Source: Simmondsia chinensis (lineage: Eukaryota > Streptophyta > Magnoliopsida > Caryophyllales > Simmondsiaceae). Taken from it: 64,000 nt of DNA. How positions within the stretch are numbered: the first letter of the stretch is position 1; each line of letters starts with the position of its first letter. The translations under genes were made by a program, and so were the position numbers. Shown here piece after piece: positions 22,601-32,239 of the stretch. Location: assembly GCA_018398585.1 (NCBI GenBank), contig JAGTTD010000008.1, positions 26,125,172 through 26,189,171 of the forward strand. Direction: 5' to 3'. The notes beneath the pieces are model-generated. The model was not told where the DNA came from, searched no databases, and saw nothing but the letters and a program-made list of their open reading frames with translations.

Positions 22601-23033
22601 TATTTTAGTATCAAGACATTATTGGTGACATTATTCAAGTCCCACTTCAAAGTCATAACCAAGATACTCCCAAAATGCAAACAGCTATCCAAATCAAAAG
22701 TACAAATAAACAAACAACAACAGACCCAATGCATCAAAAGGCTCCCGCCAAGCAGGGTCTGGGGAGGATGAGATGCAGCCTTACCACTACATGGTGCTAC
22801 CATGAAGTGAGGCTATTTCCAAAGGGCTCCCTGTTACGATTCATAATCAATCCACACACAAATCAATGAATCCAACTCAAGATCGTAGTATTTTGTCTAT
22901 AACTCGTATGATTTGTACAAAGTATAAGATTTACAAGCATAAGATAGGGGGAAAGTAGGGGGAGATAGACTATAGATAAAAATGGAGGAAGACTTAGAGA
23001 GACGGGGAGAGAGACTCAAATATTTCATCATTC

Positions 23034-23625
23034 TGTTAAGGTTTCGAGATTAGGTCTTGAACCTTAACCTTGGTTGGGATAGTGAGAGTATGAGATGAGA
23101 AAGAATATAGAGTTTACATGAGAAAGAAGGGAAAAGAGATGAGAAAATAGAGAGAGAAATCAAATGAGTTCAATTCATTCATCAAAAGTTAAGGATTACA
23201 AGCTAATACCCCTTATTTATACTACTTACATAGTATGAGCCTAATACATTGACTCTAACCTCACAAGGACTAAACCACTTAGGAATTATCTAGAATTATC
23301 TAGAACTAAGCTTAACTAACAATTAAACCACATTTGGCGCCAAGGCCAACTAACAGCCAGCTAATATCCTAACAGAACACATGCCGTGCCCAGCTTCACT
23401 GCAGGCTTAATTCAGTACAGAGAAGACAAGCAGCTTATTACAATCAATATAATGCAATAAAGGAACTCAAGATCAAGCTAATACATCACTTAACAACATC
23501 CTACAGCCACCAGCATACGCAGCATCAGAATAGTAGCAGCTAACAATGACTACAGCAGCAACTTAGCAGCTGGACAACAGCTCAGCCACCATGATCTTCA
23601 TGCCTCGGATTCTCGAATCATAACA
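23034..23625 (-). repeat. 3' LTR of the non-autonomous element
   Basis: 592 bp, plus-strand ends TGTTAAGG and CATAACA. Adjacent 23626-23637 is the complement of the polypurine tract (minus strand aaggggaagagaa). Confidence 0.93.
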
Positions 23626-24036
23626 TTCTCTTCCCCTTGAAAACTTTCTTGTCCTCAAGAATAGAAGAGAATTGTAATAATGAAGAACACTTGTTGCATA
23701 AGAAAATACATCTGAAGTGATGAAGTTTGCTGAAATCTGTAGCTGAGACGACCATTAAGCACTTCAATTTATCGTGATGCCATGTCTGCGTTTAAGTACA
23801 TAATGCTCTTGAGGAGGTCTGCTATGATCAAACCAAACATCATCAACACATTCCGAACCCCTCCTGTTGTAGTTAACACAGCTCAAAACCCAGACTTGCA
23901 GCTGAAATTCCCCAAATGTAGAAACAATTCTGTTTTTATGCATGTAGTAAGCTACATTACTGATTTTATGTATCTTTGTCTCCATTAAACTGCATATGAA
24001 GTCCTTGAGCATCTCGGGAGGCCTTCCAAACTCAAA

Positions 24037-25007
24037 TCAAGAGAACCAAATATTGAATTCAGCTTGCAAACATTCCAAAACGCAGCTCCAACAACCATAT
24101 CTCTTGATCATGGAAGCAACACACATACTAAATTGTTTCATCTTGGATCTTATCCAAAATTTGTATTGCTCACACAACCACATGTTAAACCAACTCATGT
24201 CCTGCGTAACACATTCTTGATTGCTTTCCAATGGCGCCAACGTTGCTGCAGAGTCCAGTAACTCAGCAGTACCAACCTGATGCAGTACATAACGACATAT
24301 TGCAGCTCGGTGTATGTCCATATGGAGGCTACTTGAAGGGAACAAGTTATTACACCTTCTAAAAGGCATAATAGCACCAACCAAACTCAATCTGATCAGC
24401 TTATTCACTACCAACAGTGAAGAAATTCTCCAAGAATTTTCTGCCTCTTCCAAAACGGCTTTTAGTGGAATATTGAGAGTAAACTTGTAAGATTTCAAAA
24501 TTTCAACCACTTCTTGGCAAACTCTTGCATAAGACACACGAATTAGGAGCTCAATATCCATTGTGGAATGCCAAGTATACACTGACCAAACTTGAACATC
24601 CAAAACATGCCCAATAATTCTGTTAAGGCTGCAGTTTACTCTTCCGACCTGCACACTCGACTCCTTTGAACCCAAAGCTTATCCATCCACCCATTATGCA
24701 TCAAATAATCAAGCTTTGCTTTATTACCTACCAACACAAGCATAAGTAACAAATATATCAAGTGGAGACACCAACCAAGCTCTTGAATAGCTGAAAATTT
24801 CTTCCTACATCCTGCAATTCTGTCCCGAGCTTCCTTGTTGATTTTTACACTGATGTTAGCCAGAGTATTCCCCAATCTTGCATTGATTCTTTCCACCAAA
24901 ACATTAAGGACATATTGGATCTTATGCATATGATTTTTCCACTCAAAACAATCACAACAAATCACCCCAAACATGTTTGGAATCTGCACCCTATCATCAC
25001 CAGTCAC
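24037..25007 (-). CDS. Unrecognised overlapping frames in the non-autonomous element
   Basis: Two minus-strand open frames, 24636-25007 (123 residues) and 24037-24675 (212 residues), overlap by 40 bp in different frames. Their text (for example NVLVERINARLGNTLANISVK, and a Leu-rich 212-residue frame) matches no family I know. They may be one decayed ORF or chance frames in a transduplicated segment. Confidence 0.3.
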
Positions 25008-25214
25008 CTGCAGTTGATCTCAATTGTCAAATGCTAACATCTCTATGCTTACTTGGCTTCATGCACTGACATTAGACTGCACTGCATTTTCCTTCAGCAT
25101 AATACAACATTTATACACATCCAACAACCCAATAGCTCGCATAGGAAACAAGCTTTGTTTGTTGTGAACCTTGAAACGCACTCTCGCAGCTCGAGTGCCT
25201 CTTTTCAGCAAGGA

Positions 25215-26195
25215 TTAGACTCTTTTCAGCTTCAAATAGCCTCGAAAACCTTCTCCTGGATCAGGCGGTAACTTATCATAGGAGCTTGCACTTGGAGAAG
25301 TCATAACTCTACTCACATAAAGGAATAAATCATTCCGAACTTGCCGATCGGCATGCCGAAAATGCATATCAGCTTTTAGAATTGAATCTGGAGGACTAAC
25401 ACCATGAGTTTGAAGGTGCACTTGAGGATTAACCATCACAAGCATGGTCAATGTCATCTTTTCCTTCATGAGATCATAAGACTTGTTCAAATATACCTCA
25501 TTTGGAAGCTCATGAGATCGCGCAGCAACTTCTGGAATGTGATGTTGAGACATGCCTCCATCTGATTGAAGAGGGACTTGCCAAGGGACAATACTTAACA
25601 AATGTGGAGATGTTTTCAATGATATTTCAGCAATGGCATTAAGTTTTCCCGTTGGAGTCTCAGATTCTGCTGCAACTAATTCTTGTATTCCTGCATACAT
25701 ATCGGTAAGAGCAGCCTCTTGAGTTAACTCCTGTTGATCATCAAGCATACTAGGTTGAGCCACAACCACACGCTTCAATTTTGGCTTGGACAACTTCTTT
25801 ATACCCACAACATCTCCCAATGCTTCACCTAGACGATTTCTCTTCGACTTACGCTTTGCTTTCTTAATCATTCCTTGGACATGAGAATCATATTCCCAAC
25901 CCGGATGCACATCATATTGTACCTCAACATCGTCAATAGACTCTAACTCTCGCATAGAGTCTTCATAAGAGACATCTTGTTCAAACTCAGGTTCTTCTAG
26001 CTTGTGTTCTTCAATTTCGGCATTGTCATGGTCGAGTTCATCTTCAACAACAACAGATTGTACCTCCTCTTTTTGCTCAACAACGAACTCTTGCGGTAGA
26101 ACCACTTCAGTAGGTGGACTAATCTGGCTATAAGGCTCAATTTGTTGCACCCGATCTTCCTTATTCGCAACCTTACCCAAAAGCTTCTTCAACAT
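25215..26195 (-). CDS. 326-residue ORF of unknown function in the LTR element
   Basis: This is the longest open frame of the window. The N-terminal part (1-80) follows MLKKLLGKVANKEDRVQQ and becomes strongly acidic (EQKEE, EDELDHDNAEIEEHKLEEPEFEQD). Residues about 110-145 are very basic (KKAKRKSKRNR, KKLSKPKLKR), and the C-terminus ends LPPDPGEGFRGYLKLKRV. There is no zinc knuckle, protease, RT or integrase motif, and no transmembrane segment. Its position after the PBS suggests a gag-like or accessory protein of the retrotransposon. The preceding frame at 26214-26468 may be its N-terminus, separated by a stop. Confidence 0.55.
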   Translation of the reverse strand: MLKKLLGKVANKEDRVQQIEPYSQISPPTEVVLPQEFVVEQKEEVQSVVVEDELDHDNAEIEEHKLEEPEFEQDVSYEDSMRELESIDDVEVQYDVHPGWEYDSHVQGMIKKAKRKSKRNRLGEALGDVVGIKKLSKPKLKRVVVAQPSMLDDQQELTQEAALTDMYAGIQELVAAESETPTGKLNAIAEISLKTSPHLLSIVPWQVPLQSDGGMSQHHIPEVAARSHELPNEVYLNKSYDLMKEKMTLTMLVMVNPQVHLQTHGVSPPDSILKADMHFRHADRQVRNDLFLYVSRVMTSPSASSYDKLPPDPGEGFRGYLKLKRV

Positions 26196-26213
26196 TTGAT
26201 GAATGCTGTCATT

Positions 26214-26468
26214 TCACTGCTTATTCTCGAGATACTGCTGATCAAACTTAGCTATCAACTGTTCAGCTTTGACACATAACTCCCGGAACTGATCGTTAAT
26301 GGAATACTGAGGTTTGATTGTAACATTTGCGCCCGCTTCTGATCGAGTTCTCTCTCCATCAACCATATTTGCAAATGAACAACAACTTTGATTTGGAGTC
26401 AGCACCTTTGCAGAGAACAATTTTGAAATTCGCAGAAATGTAAAACTTGTTTCGCAGCTCTTCAACAA
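26214..26468 (-). pseudogene. Upstream frame, possible gag-like N-terminus
   Basis: 84 residues; the internal Met gives MVDGERTRSEAG then INDQFRELCVKAEQLIAKFDQQYLENKQ and a stop 18 bp before the 326-residue frame. An M-x-x-G-x-R opening followed by a helix with spaced Leu and Gln recalls the N-terminus of plant retrotransposon gag proteins. This is an inference from resemblance only. Confidence 0.35.
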
Positions 26469-27269
26469 TCGATTGATTTATGAAGTTATACTCATTCGTT
26501 TGCACAAACAATCCCTTGCTATCGGTTTCATGATCGTCAATGATTATAAACCCTAATTGATAAACTTCGAATAGAACTTCGAACAAACCCTAACCTCGAG
26601 CGACTTCTGGCAGGAACGTTTAGTCGAGTAATTCGACTCACACTTCTGAATTAGGCCCGACTCTACTCAAAATCAAGTTCTTAACACCACACTCAAGCGA
26701 TCTCAATGAACGAAATCAGATTTCAACACCTTCGCTTCTCCTGTCAGATTTCGCCGGCTGACAGATTTGTCGCCTAAGCAAATCTTGACTTCATAACATA
26801 TAATTCTCAAAGATCACCTTAGATTCTGATGAATTCTCACTACTTCTATGCTTAACGGCACAATTTCGACATCATCCAACAACAAACACCAATTCTCAAT
26901 GAAGTGCAACTTGAAGATCAGAAACCATTACGTCCATCTCTACTTCTGAATTATAAAGTCTGTAATCACCTCAATTCAGATGATTTCTGCTATTTTGATG
27001 TTGATCAAGTATAATGTGGATCAAATAAACCTTCTTCAATGCAATTGATCACCTCAATCCCAACCGAAAGCAATATTCCCAGGCCTTGCAGCGAGCTGAT
27101 GCAGTAACCGCCAAAATCACTTCAACAATTCAGATTTGAATTCTGATCACGAAATCTGACTTAAATCAATATCAAACCTTCTTTTGTTGATTAATTGCAA
27201 CACAATTAATCAGATTTTATAAATTTTTTTTTTTTTTGGATATGAGCTTGATTCGGAAGCCAAATTAAG

Positions 27270-27281
27270 GCTCTGATACCA
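27270..27281 (-). promoter_or_regulatory. Primer-binding site (initiator Met-tRNA)
   Basis: The minus strand reads TGGTATCAGAGC two bases after the 5' LTR. It is an exact match to the common plant LTR-retrotransposon primer-binding site. Confidence 0.93.
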
Positions 27282-27283
27282 AT

Positions 27284-27875
27284 TGTTAAGGTTTCAAGAT
27301 TAGGTCTTGAACCTTAACCTTGGTTGGGATAGTGAGAGTATGAGATGAGAAAGAATATAGAGTTTAGATGAGAAAGAAGGGAAAACAGATGAGAAAATAG
27401 AGAGAGAAATCAAATGAGTTCAATTCATTCATCAAAAGTTAAGGATTACAAGCTAATACGCCTTATTTATACTACTTACATAGTATGAGTCTAATACATT
27501 GAATCTAACCTCACAGGGACTAAACCACTTAGGAATTATCTAGAATTATGTAGAACTAAGCTTAACTAACAATTAAACCACATTTGGTGCCAAGGCCAAC
27601 TAACAGCCAGCTAATATCCTAACAGAACACATGCTGTGCCCAGCTTCACTGCAGGCTCAATTCAGTGCAGAGAAGACAAGCAGCTTATTACAATCAATAT
27701 AATGCAATAAAGGAACTTAAGATCAAGCTAATACATGAATTAACAACATCCTACAGCCACCAGCATACGCAGCATCAGAATAGCAGCAGCTAACAATGAC
27801 TACAGCAGCAACTTAGCAGCAGGACAACAGCTCAGCCACCATGATCTTCATGCCTTGGATTCTCGAATCATAACA
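27284..27875 (-). repeat. 5' LTR of the non-autonomous element
   Basis: 592 bp, same ends and length as 23034-23625. As the 5' LTR it should carry the element's promoter. Confidence 0.93.
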
Positions 27876-28067
27876 CATTCATCTCTCTCCTCTACACTTA
27901 AGCCCCTACACATAGAGTTAGGGGAGGAGTATAATTGTAATAAATGACAACTTATTTATTATATCTAAATTGCCCCTCCCTTAACCTCTATATTTTGGAT
28001 TATATCACTCCCAACCCTAAGAAGCAAAAAGGGAACAAAATACAAATCAATAGATGAATAAACTAAC

Positions 28068-28172
28068 CTGGGGAGCAGAATTCTCAAAAGTAATATTCTC
28101 AGCAATAAAATCTTCACCTTCTACAATCACAGTACCACATCCAAACGTCCCAGTTCCAATCAACCTAGATGT
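28068..28172 (-). CDS. PME31-like exon 2
   Basis: 105 nt, 35 codons: TSRLIGTGTFGCGTVIVEGE, then DFIAENITFENSAPQ. The GTFGCG.VIVEG and F.AENITFENSAP blocks are characteristic of the PME31 group. Acceptor tttcag, donor gttagt. Confidence 0.95.
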
Positions 28173-28783
28173 CTGAAATGTCAAGTTCTGGAAACACTCA
28201 AATTCAAATTCAAATCACAGATAAAAGAACCAGCCAACAAAAATTTCACATTTTTAAAGTATAAATCTATTATAGGCCTTCAACCATTATCTTAAGCTTT
28301 CAAGAAAATTGGTTTTTTGACACCAAAAACTTATTGATCAAGAGGTCACCGGTTCAAATCCAGTCGCCCCAACTCTTAATATTATATTAATATAATTTAC
28401 ACATAATGTATGATACGAGCTCGTGCATTATCTATTTTCCAAGCCTAATGCACATCCGCATGAGGGGGGCAATGTTAAAGTATAAAACTAATTCTAAGCA
28501 TACATCCATCGGCATAAGTTTTTTTAAAAAGTTGGTTCCTTAACATAATATCAGAGCTCAAAAGGTCACAGTTTGAATACCAACTGCCCTCACTTTTAAT
28601 ATTAACACAAGTCAATTACAAGGTATGAGGTGGATATATATAATGTCCACGCTACAAACCTAATAAACATTTACACAAGGAACCTGTTACGGTATAAGAG
28701 TATTGATAGGCCTTCACCCGTCAACTTAAACTTTTACCTTATTTATTTCCTTAACACACAAAAAAAGGGTAGAATTGGAGAAC
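28173..28783 (-). other. PME31-like intron 1
   Basis: 611 bp, donor gttctcc, acceptor tttcag, largely occupied by a tandem TRIM-like array. Confidence 0.85.
28253..28756 (+). mobile_element. Tandem TRIM-like element (three short LTRs, two interiors)
   Basis: Three related units of about 70-73 bp occur at 28253-28322, 28473-28545 and 28685-28756. The intact ones start TGTTAAAG or TGTTACGG and all end in a ..GACA or TTAACA border. After unit 2 comes taatatcagagc, a variant of the TGGTATCAGAGC primer-binding site; before unit 2 is the purine-rich gcatgaggggggcaa. Interiors of about 140-150 bp carry no coding. This LTR-interior-LTR-interior-LTR layout fits a TRIM that became tandem by recombination. 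Confidence 0.7.
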
Positions 28784-29032
28784 CTGATGGTGCTCGATCG
28801 AAGTAGCTGTGTTATTCCAGGTAAGAAGAGTGTCCTCAGGGCAAAGACCAGCGAGAGTAATATAATTCTTGGTCTTGGGGACGTACACCGGCTGTCTGTA
28901 AATCCCAGGTGACACACGAATCATAGTGCGATGAGTGTTGCCGAGTGGGATAGAATCCACTGCATCCTGCACCTTCTGGTAATCCCCGCTGCCGTCCTGC
29001 GCCACCATGATTACCCTAATCTCCGCCGCCAT
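28784..29032 (-). CDS. PME31-like exon 1
   Basis: 249 nt, 83 codons from ATG at 29032: MAAEIRVIMVAQDGSGDY, VQDAVDSIPLGN, RVSPGIYRQPVYVPK, TLLTWNNTA, IEHHQ. The upstream in-frame Met at 29173 would add a Pro-rich tail encoded by the C tract and is not conserved, so 29032 was chosen. The hydrophobic start of a signal peptide is absent. Confidence 0.95.
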
Positions 29033-29078
29033 TTGTGTATAAGTGGAGAAGGAGAAGGAAAGAAGAGGGAAGGGGGGT

Positions 29079-29110
<32 letters not shown>
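29079..29110. repeat. Poly-G tract (32 nt; poly-C on the gene strand)
   Basis: Lies 47-78 bp upstream of the PME31-like ATG, in the probable 5' leader, followed on the gene strand by a CT-rich leader (cttctttccttctcc). Confidence 0.95.
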
Positions 29111-29111
<1 letters not shown>

Positions 29112-29233
29112 AAATATTGAGTGTTTGCTGTGGATGAATGAATGTGATCCTTTGCGGTGGTGGTGGAGGTCAAATTTATTAATTTAGTAAGATATTTTCT
29201 AATTTTTTAGTTTAACAGTAAATATATTATATT

Positions 29234-29375
29234 TGTTAAAAAATTAGGAAATATTATACTCAAAAGGATCAAAATAAAAATACAAATTCAAATATGATTA
29301 AAAAAAATGACAAGTATTTTACTCCAAAACTAAGAAACCAAACAAGTTTTTCTTCTACTCAAATAATTCTTAAAA
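29234..29375 (-). repeat. Truncated 3' LTR of the 29234-34754 element
   Basis: Matches only the terminal 140 bp of the 5' LTR (tgttaaaaaattagg..., attcaaatatgatta, tactcaaataattct). It then joins directly to pol-end sequence (aaaatatgttggatcaagg), so the rest of the LTR and the polypurine tract are deleted. Confidence 0.8.
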
Positions 29376-32239
29376 GCTTACAAAATATGTTGGATCAAGG
29401 GTCATAACGTTACCAATTCTCTACTTGCTCACAAAGTGCCAGTGTGTAATAGTAGCTGCAACTGTTAGTAGATAGCCATAACATAGTAGTATAGATATAT
29501 AACGAAATAGTATTCTTGTCACTTACCTTATGCTGGTCAAATAAATAATCAGTACTCGCATACAAAATATATTGCAAGTTTGACATAATATAATAATGTT
29601 ATACTGGTTGATCCATTAGGATAGACGTTTTAACCACATTCTAATGCTTTCATATTGGCATCGTACTATATATATCGGTAACAAGTTAACCAAAGAGGCT
29701 TGGTATTGTGACAACTGTATCAATGCGTCACTTAAACCAAGGTATGGTACTTTAGAGTCAAAAATTCATCTGTTACCTCATTAAGGACAAAAAAGGTTTT
29801 GTTTTCTATATCAATCAATTAAACAAAAATTGAAACACTAAACAACATATTTAAACACTTAAGTACCGTACTCGAATAAGTTAACCAATAGAGTAATACT
29901 CTATCATATTAGTGCTCTATTTACAAGTCAAGACAAAATCTTAATCTTTTCCGAGGTACTTAATCTCGAGTTCTTAATTTAGGCGTATAACAGCTTCTTT
30001 AAATACTTCAAGAAGTCACGATAATATTAATATATCCCTCTTTTAGTAGATATGTATCGCGGTTTTGAATTATATGCTTCTGGCATCTTTGGTCCTTCAT
30101 GAACTTTCATATAAATATTATCGTACGTAATAAATACAAGCAAGCTATTGTCATATATATGACACATATAGAGATGACTCGATTAATTGCATCTATTCCT
30201 TATATATGTATATCCCACCTATTTCTGGTCTCTATAATAAACCTTGGGCTATAAATCATGTTTTGTGTCAAACCACCTCTTGCGTTATATTCACAAGTAG
30301 CCTACAGGTTTGTACTTTCGACATTTGGGCTACAGGTCTAAAAATTATACATAACTAATTCAGCTTGAATTATGTCTTTTAATTTTAGCCAAGCATTTCT
30401 TTATTGGCATTTTTGAACAAATTTCCGTTCAAGATTTTCAATTTCTCTGATCAGATTAGTGGCTACTGTATATACAAACGTTTGATCATTTTCATTTCGG
30501 TTCTGTCATATCCCGTAATTCATAGAGATCTCTTTATTATCAAAATTTTAATAGTTTCAATAGTCCCAAGTACCTGATAATCTTGAGAAATTTTATTTAC
30601 ACATATTATTATTTATGTAGAGTTTTTCTCCTCAAAAGTTTCATAATAGAGAGACCAATTTTTTTCTTGCTCGTTTTTCTCTTTCAGATCATATATTTGG
30701 AACCGATATATCTACCACGCTTCTAGCCTGCAATGGATACATCTATCAATATATTAGAATATTGCTCGATTGGGATATTAATTCGAGCAAGCACATTGAT
30801 AATGGAGATATATTATTTGATCATCCTCTTTGCATTAGTGAATATATCTGAGAATTGGGTTGTGACATTTTACAAGTGAACAATTTCTTAAACTTTCAGT
30901 TCAATGATGCATTTCACATAAATTTTTATTTTTTAGCTTCCGTTTTTCTCCCCCTAATTTTGAAAACCTTGTTTCGTCAAATTTAGAATCAGCAAACTAT
31001 GTTGTAAAATATTTCCGGTTAATATCTCCAGATATTTCATCATAAATTCCAAGACCCCATGTTAGACCCATCTTTCAGTATTTGAGGTGGAGTAATTGAG
31101 ATATACAGTATATAACTAAAATTTATAGATGGGATATATATTTGGTTCTTGTTAAAGACAAGTTATGTTGGGGAGATCCATGTTAATAAGTTGGTTTATT
31201 ACAGATTAGTGGTGCAACCTGTATCATAATATATACCTGTATAAAAGTAGACAATAATAATGGTCTAGCCATTCACTGCAAGAATTTAATCAGAAAATTT
31301 ACAAGACTATTTTGTGTCTATATGTGGGTTATATGGTATTTAATTGTAATTCCAATTGACATACAATAATCATTAAATTCTTAAGATGTATATTCTCCTG
31401 CATTTTCATATAATATAATCCACAACTTGGGCTCATAGTCAAATTACTTACGCAAGGAGTTTCACAAATGCCATACCACAAGTGAATTATTCACAAACAT
31501 GTGACCAACGGGTAGAGGCCTCCATAAAATATCAAATTGATCCACATGATAAAATAATTGGCCCACATATATCCAATTTGTATTCCTTCAAATACGTGGG
31601 ACTCAAACCCAATTTCAATTGAGTATGACATAGTAATTACTTTGCCTTAAATATAAGTAGCACATGATATTTTATCCGATGTAAGAATCTTCTGGTTCTT
31701 TAATGGGTGTGAGAATTTTTAATGATTCTCTTAATCATTTTTTATGCCCAAATGACTCAAATAGTCATGCCATAAAATAAAAGCCTCTTGGATCCGTTAA
31801 CTTCTAATTAACCATCCCGATGGGTATCTTGGAATTAAATATTATTTCTTCAAGAAACATAATATGTGCCCTTTTTGTACTGTTTTCGAGACATGAATTT
31901 CCACCATCCATATTCAAACATAAAATACATATAATAATTTGCAAAAACATAAGCATAATATCACAAAACATTTATAGTTCTCACAATTTGAGCCTTTAAC
32001 TTTGCGTATATAAGAAGAGTCATCATATCTATGTTCAACATTTCCGAAAAATTGTTCAAATTTCACAGTTAAATTAATGTTTGAACGTATAAACAATAGT
32101 AGATTCAAATTGTCCATTCTTGATAATAAGGCGTATCAAAAATAATTCACATATATAACTAAACATATGTCATATAAAATAATGGATGAATGATGCCACT
32201 CTAGTCTATACATAGTAAGACAACATTATTTTACTAAAG
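29376..32239 (-). pseudogene. Copia pol remnant
   Basis: No open frame survives, but the nucleotide text is colinear with 54000-56600 of the plus-strand copy. For example, aatgaggtaacagatgaat on the minus strand near 29790 matches aataaggtaacaaatgaat near 56200, and a block ending FEQFFGNVEHRYDDSSY (near 32000) pairs with FEQFFENVEHRYDGSSY at 53850. Confidence 0.75.

Larger units (their letters stand above)
23034..27875 (-). mobile_element. Non-autonomous LTR retrotransposon with unknown ORFs
   Basis: Two 592-bp LTRs (23034-23625 and 27284-27875) with TG..CA ends are flanked by the perfect 5-bp duplication CATTC (23029-23033, 27876-27880). A perfect initiator-Met primer-binding site lies beside the right LTR, and a purine tract beside the left one, so it reads on the minus strand. 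The LTRs differ at about 18 positions by hand count, roughly 3 percent, indicating a moderately recent insertion. The 3.66 kb interior has no protease, integrase or RT motif, so it depends on another element. It has the same orientation as the host gene. Confidence 0.93.
22832..28007. mobile_element. Solo LTR (about 330 bp) split by another LTR element
   Basis: TGTTACGATTC at 22832 and TATATCA at 28007 form TG..CA ends, with a 5-bp duplication CTCCC on both sides (22827-22831 and 28008-28012). Removing the nested 23034-27880 insertion leaves about 329 bp with no coding, as for a solo LTR. The orientation is unknown. Confidence 0.7.
22708..28031 (+). mobile_element. Au-type SINE split by an LTR insertion
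   Basis: The left part, 22708-22831, reads aacaacaacagacccaatgc, ggctcccgccaagcagggt, ctggggaggatg, cagccttacc and gaggctatttccaaagg. It is interrupted at ctccc. The right part resumes at 28008-28031 with ctcccaaccctaagaagc and aaaaaggg, the expected SINE end. The duplicated ctccc is the target site of the intervening LTR. Confidence 0.75.
21385..28067 (-). other. PME31-like intron 2, hosting nested insertions
   Basis: 6683 bp, donor gttagt, acceptor tatag. It contains two Au-SINEs, an RTE LINE fragment, a solo LTR and a non-autonomous LTR retrotransposon, which together make up most of its length. Confidence 0.85.
14582..29032 (-). pseudogene. PME31-like: PME31-type pectin methylesterase gene with a premature stop
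   Basis: Pectin methylesterases remove methyl esters from cell-wall homogalacturonan. Six exons with GT-AG introns join into 318 codons, close to the roughly 317 of Arabidopsis PME31, the clear best match by recall. The start at 29032 gives MAAEIRVIMVAQDGSGDY with no signal peptide or PRO domain, as in that subfamily. The family motifs are present: SPGIY (41-45), QAVALR (122-127), WQDTL across exons 3-4 (catalytic Gln144 and Asp145), VDFIFG (Asp166) and LGRPW (Arg223). Codon 163 is TGA where Gly is expected, just before VDFIFG, so translation would stop at 162 residues without Asp166 and Arg223. Everything downstream is open and conserved, which points to a recent lesion or a sequence error. 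The introns are 611, 6683, 395, 4432 and 1373 bp, and the long ones are filled by transposons. Confidence 0.93.

Noticed and set aside
28335..28372. Possible tRNA gene (ggttcaaatcc B-box-like word)
   Set aside because: No cloverleaf could be formed around it; it is part of the TRIM-like interior.
28751..29173. Longer reading of PME31-like exon 1 starting at 29173 with a poly-Pro stretch
   Set aside because: The extra N-terminus translates the C32 tract and leader, and the frame runs past the donor site at 28783. The start at 29032 matches the family.
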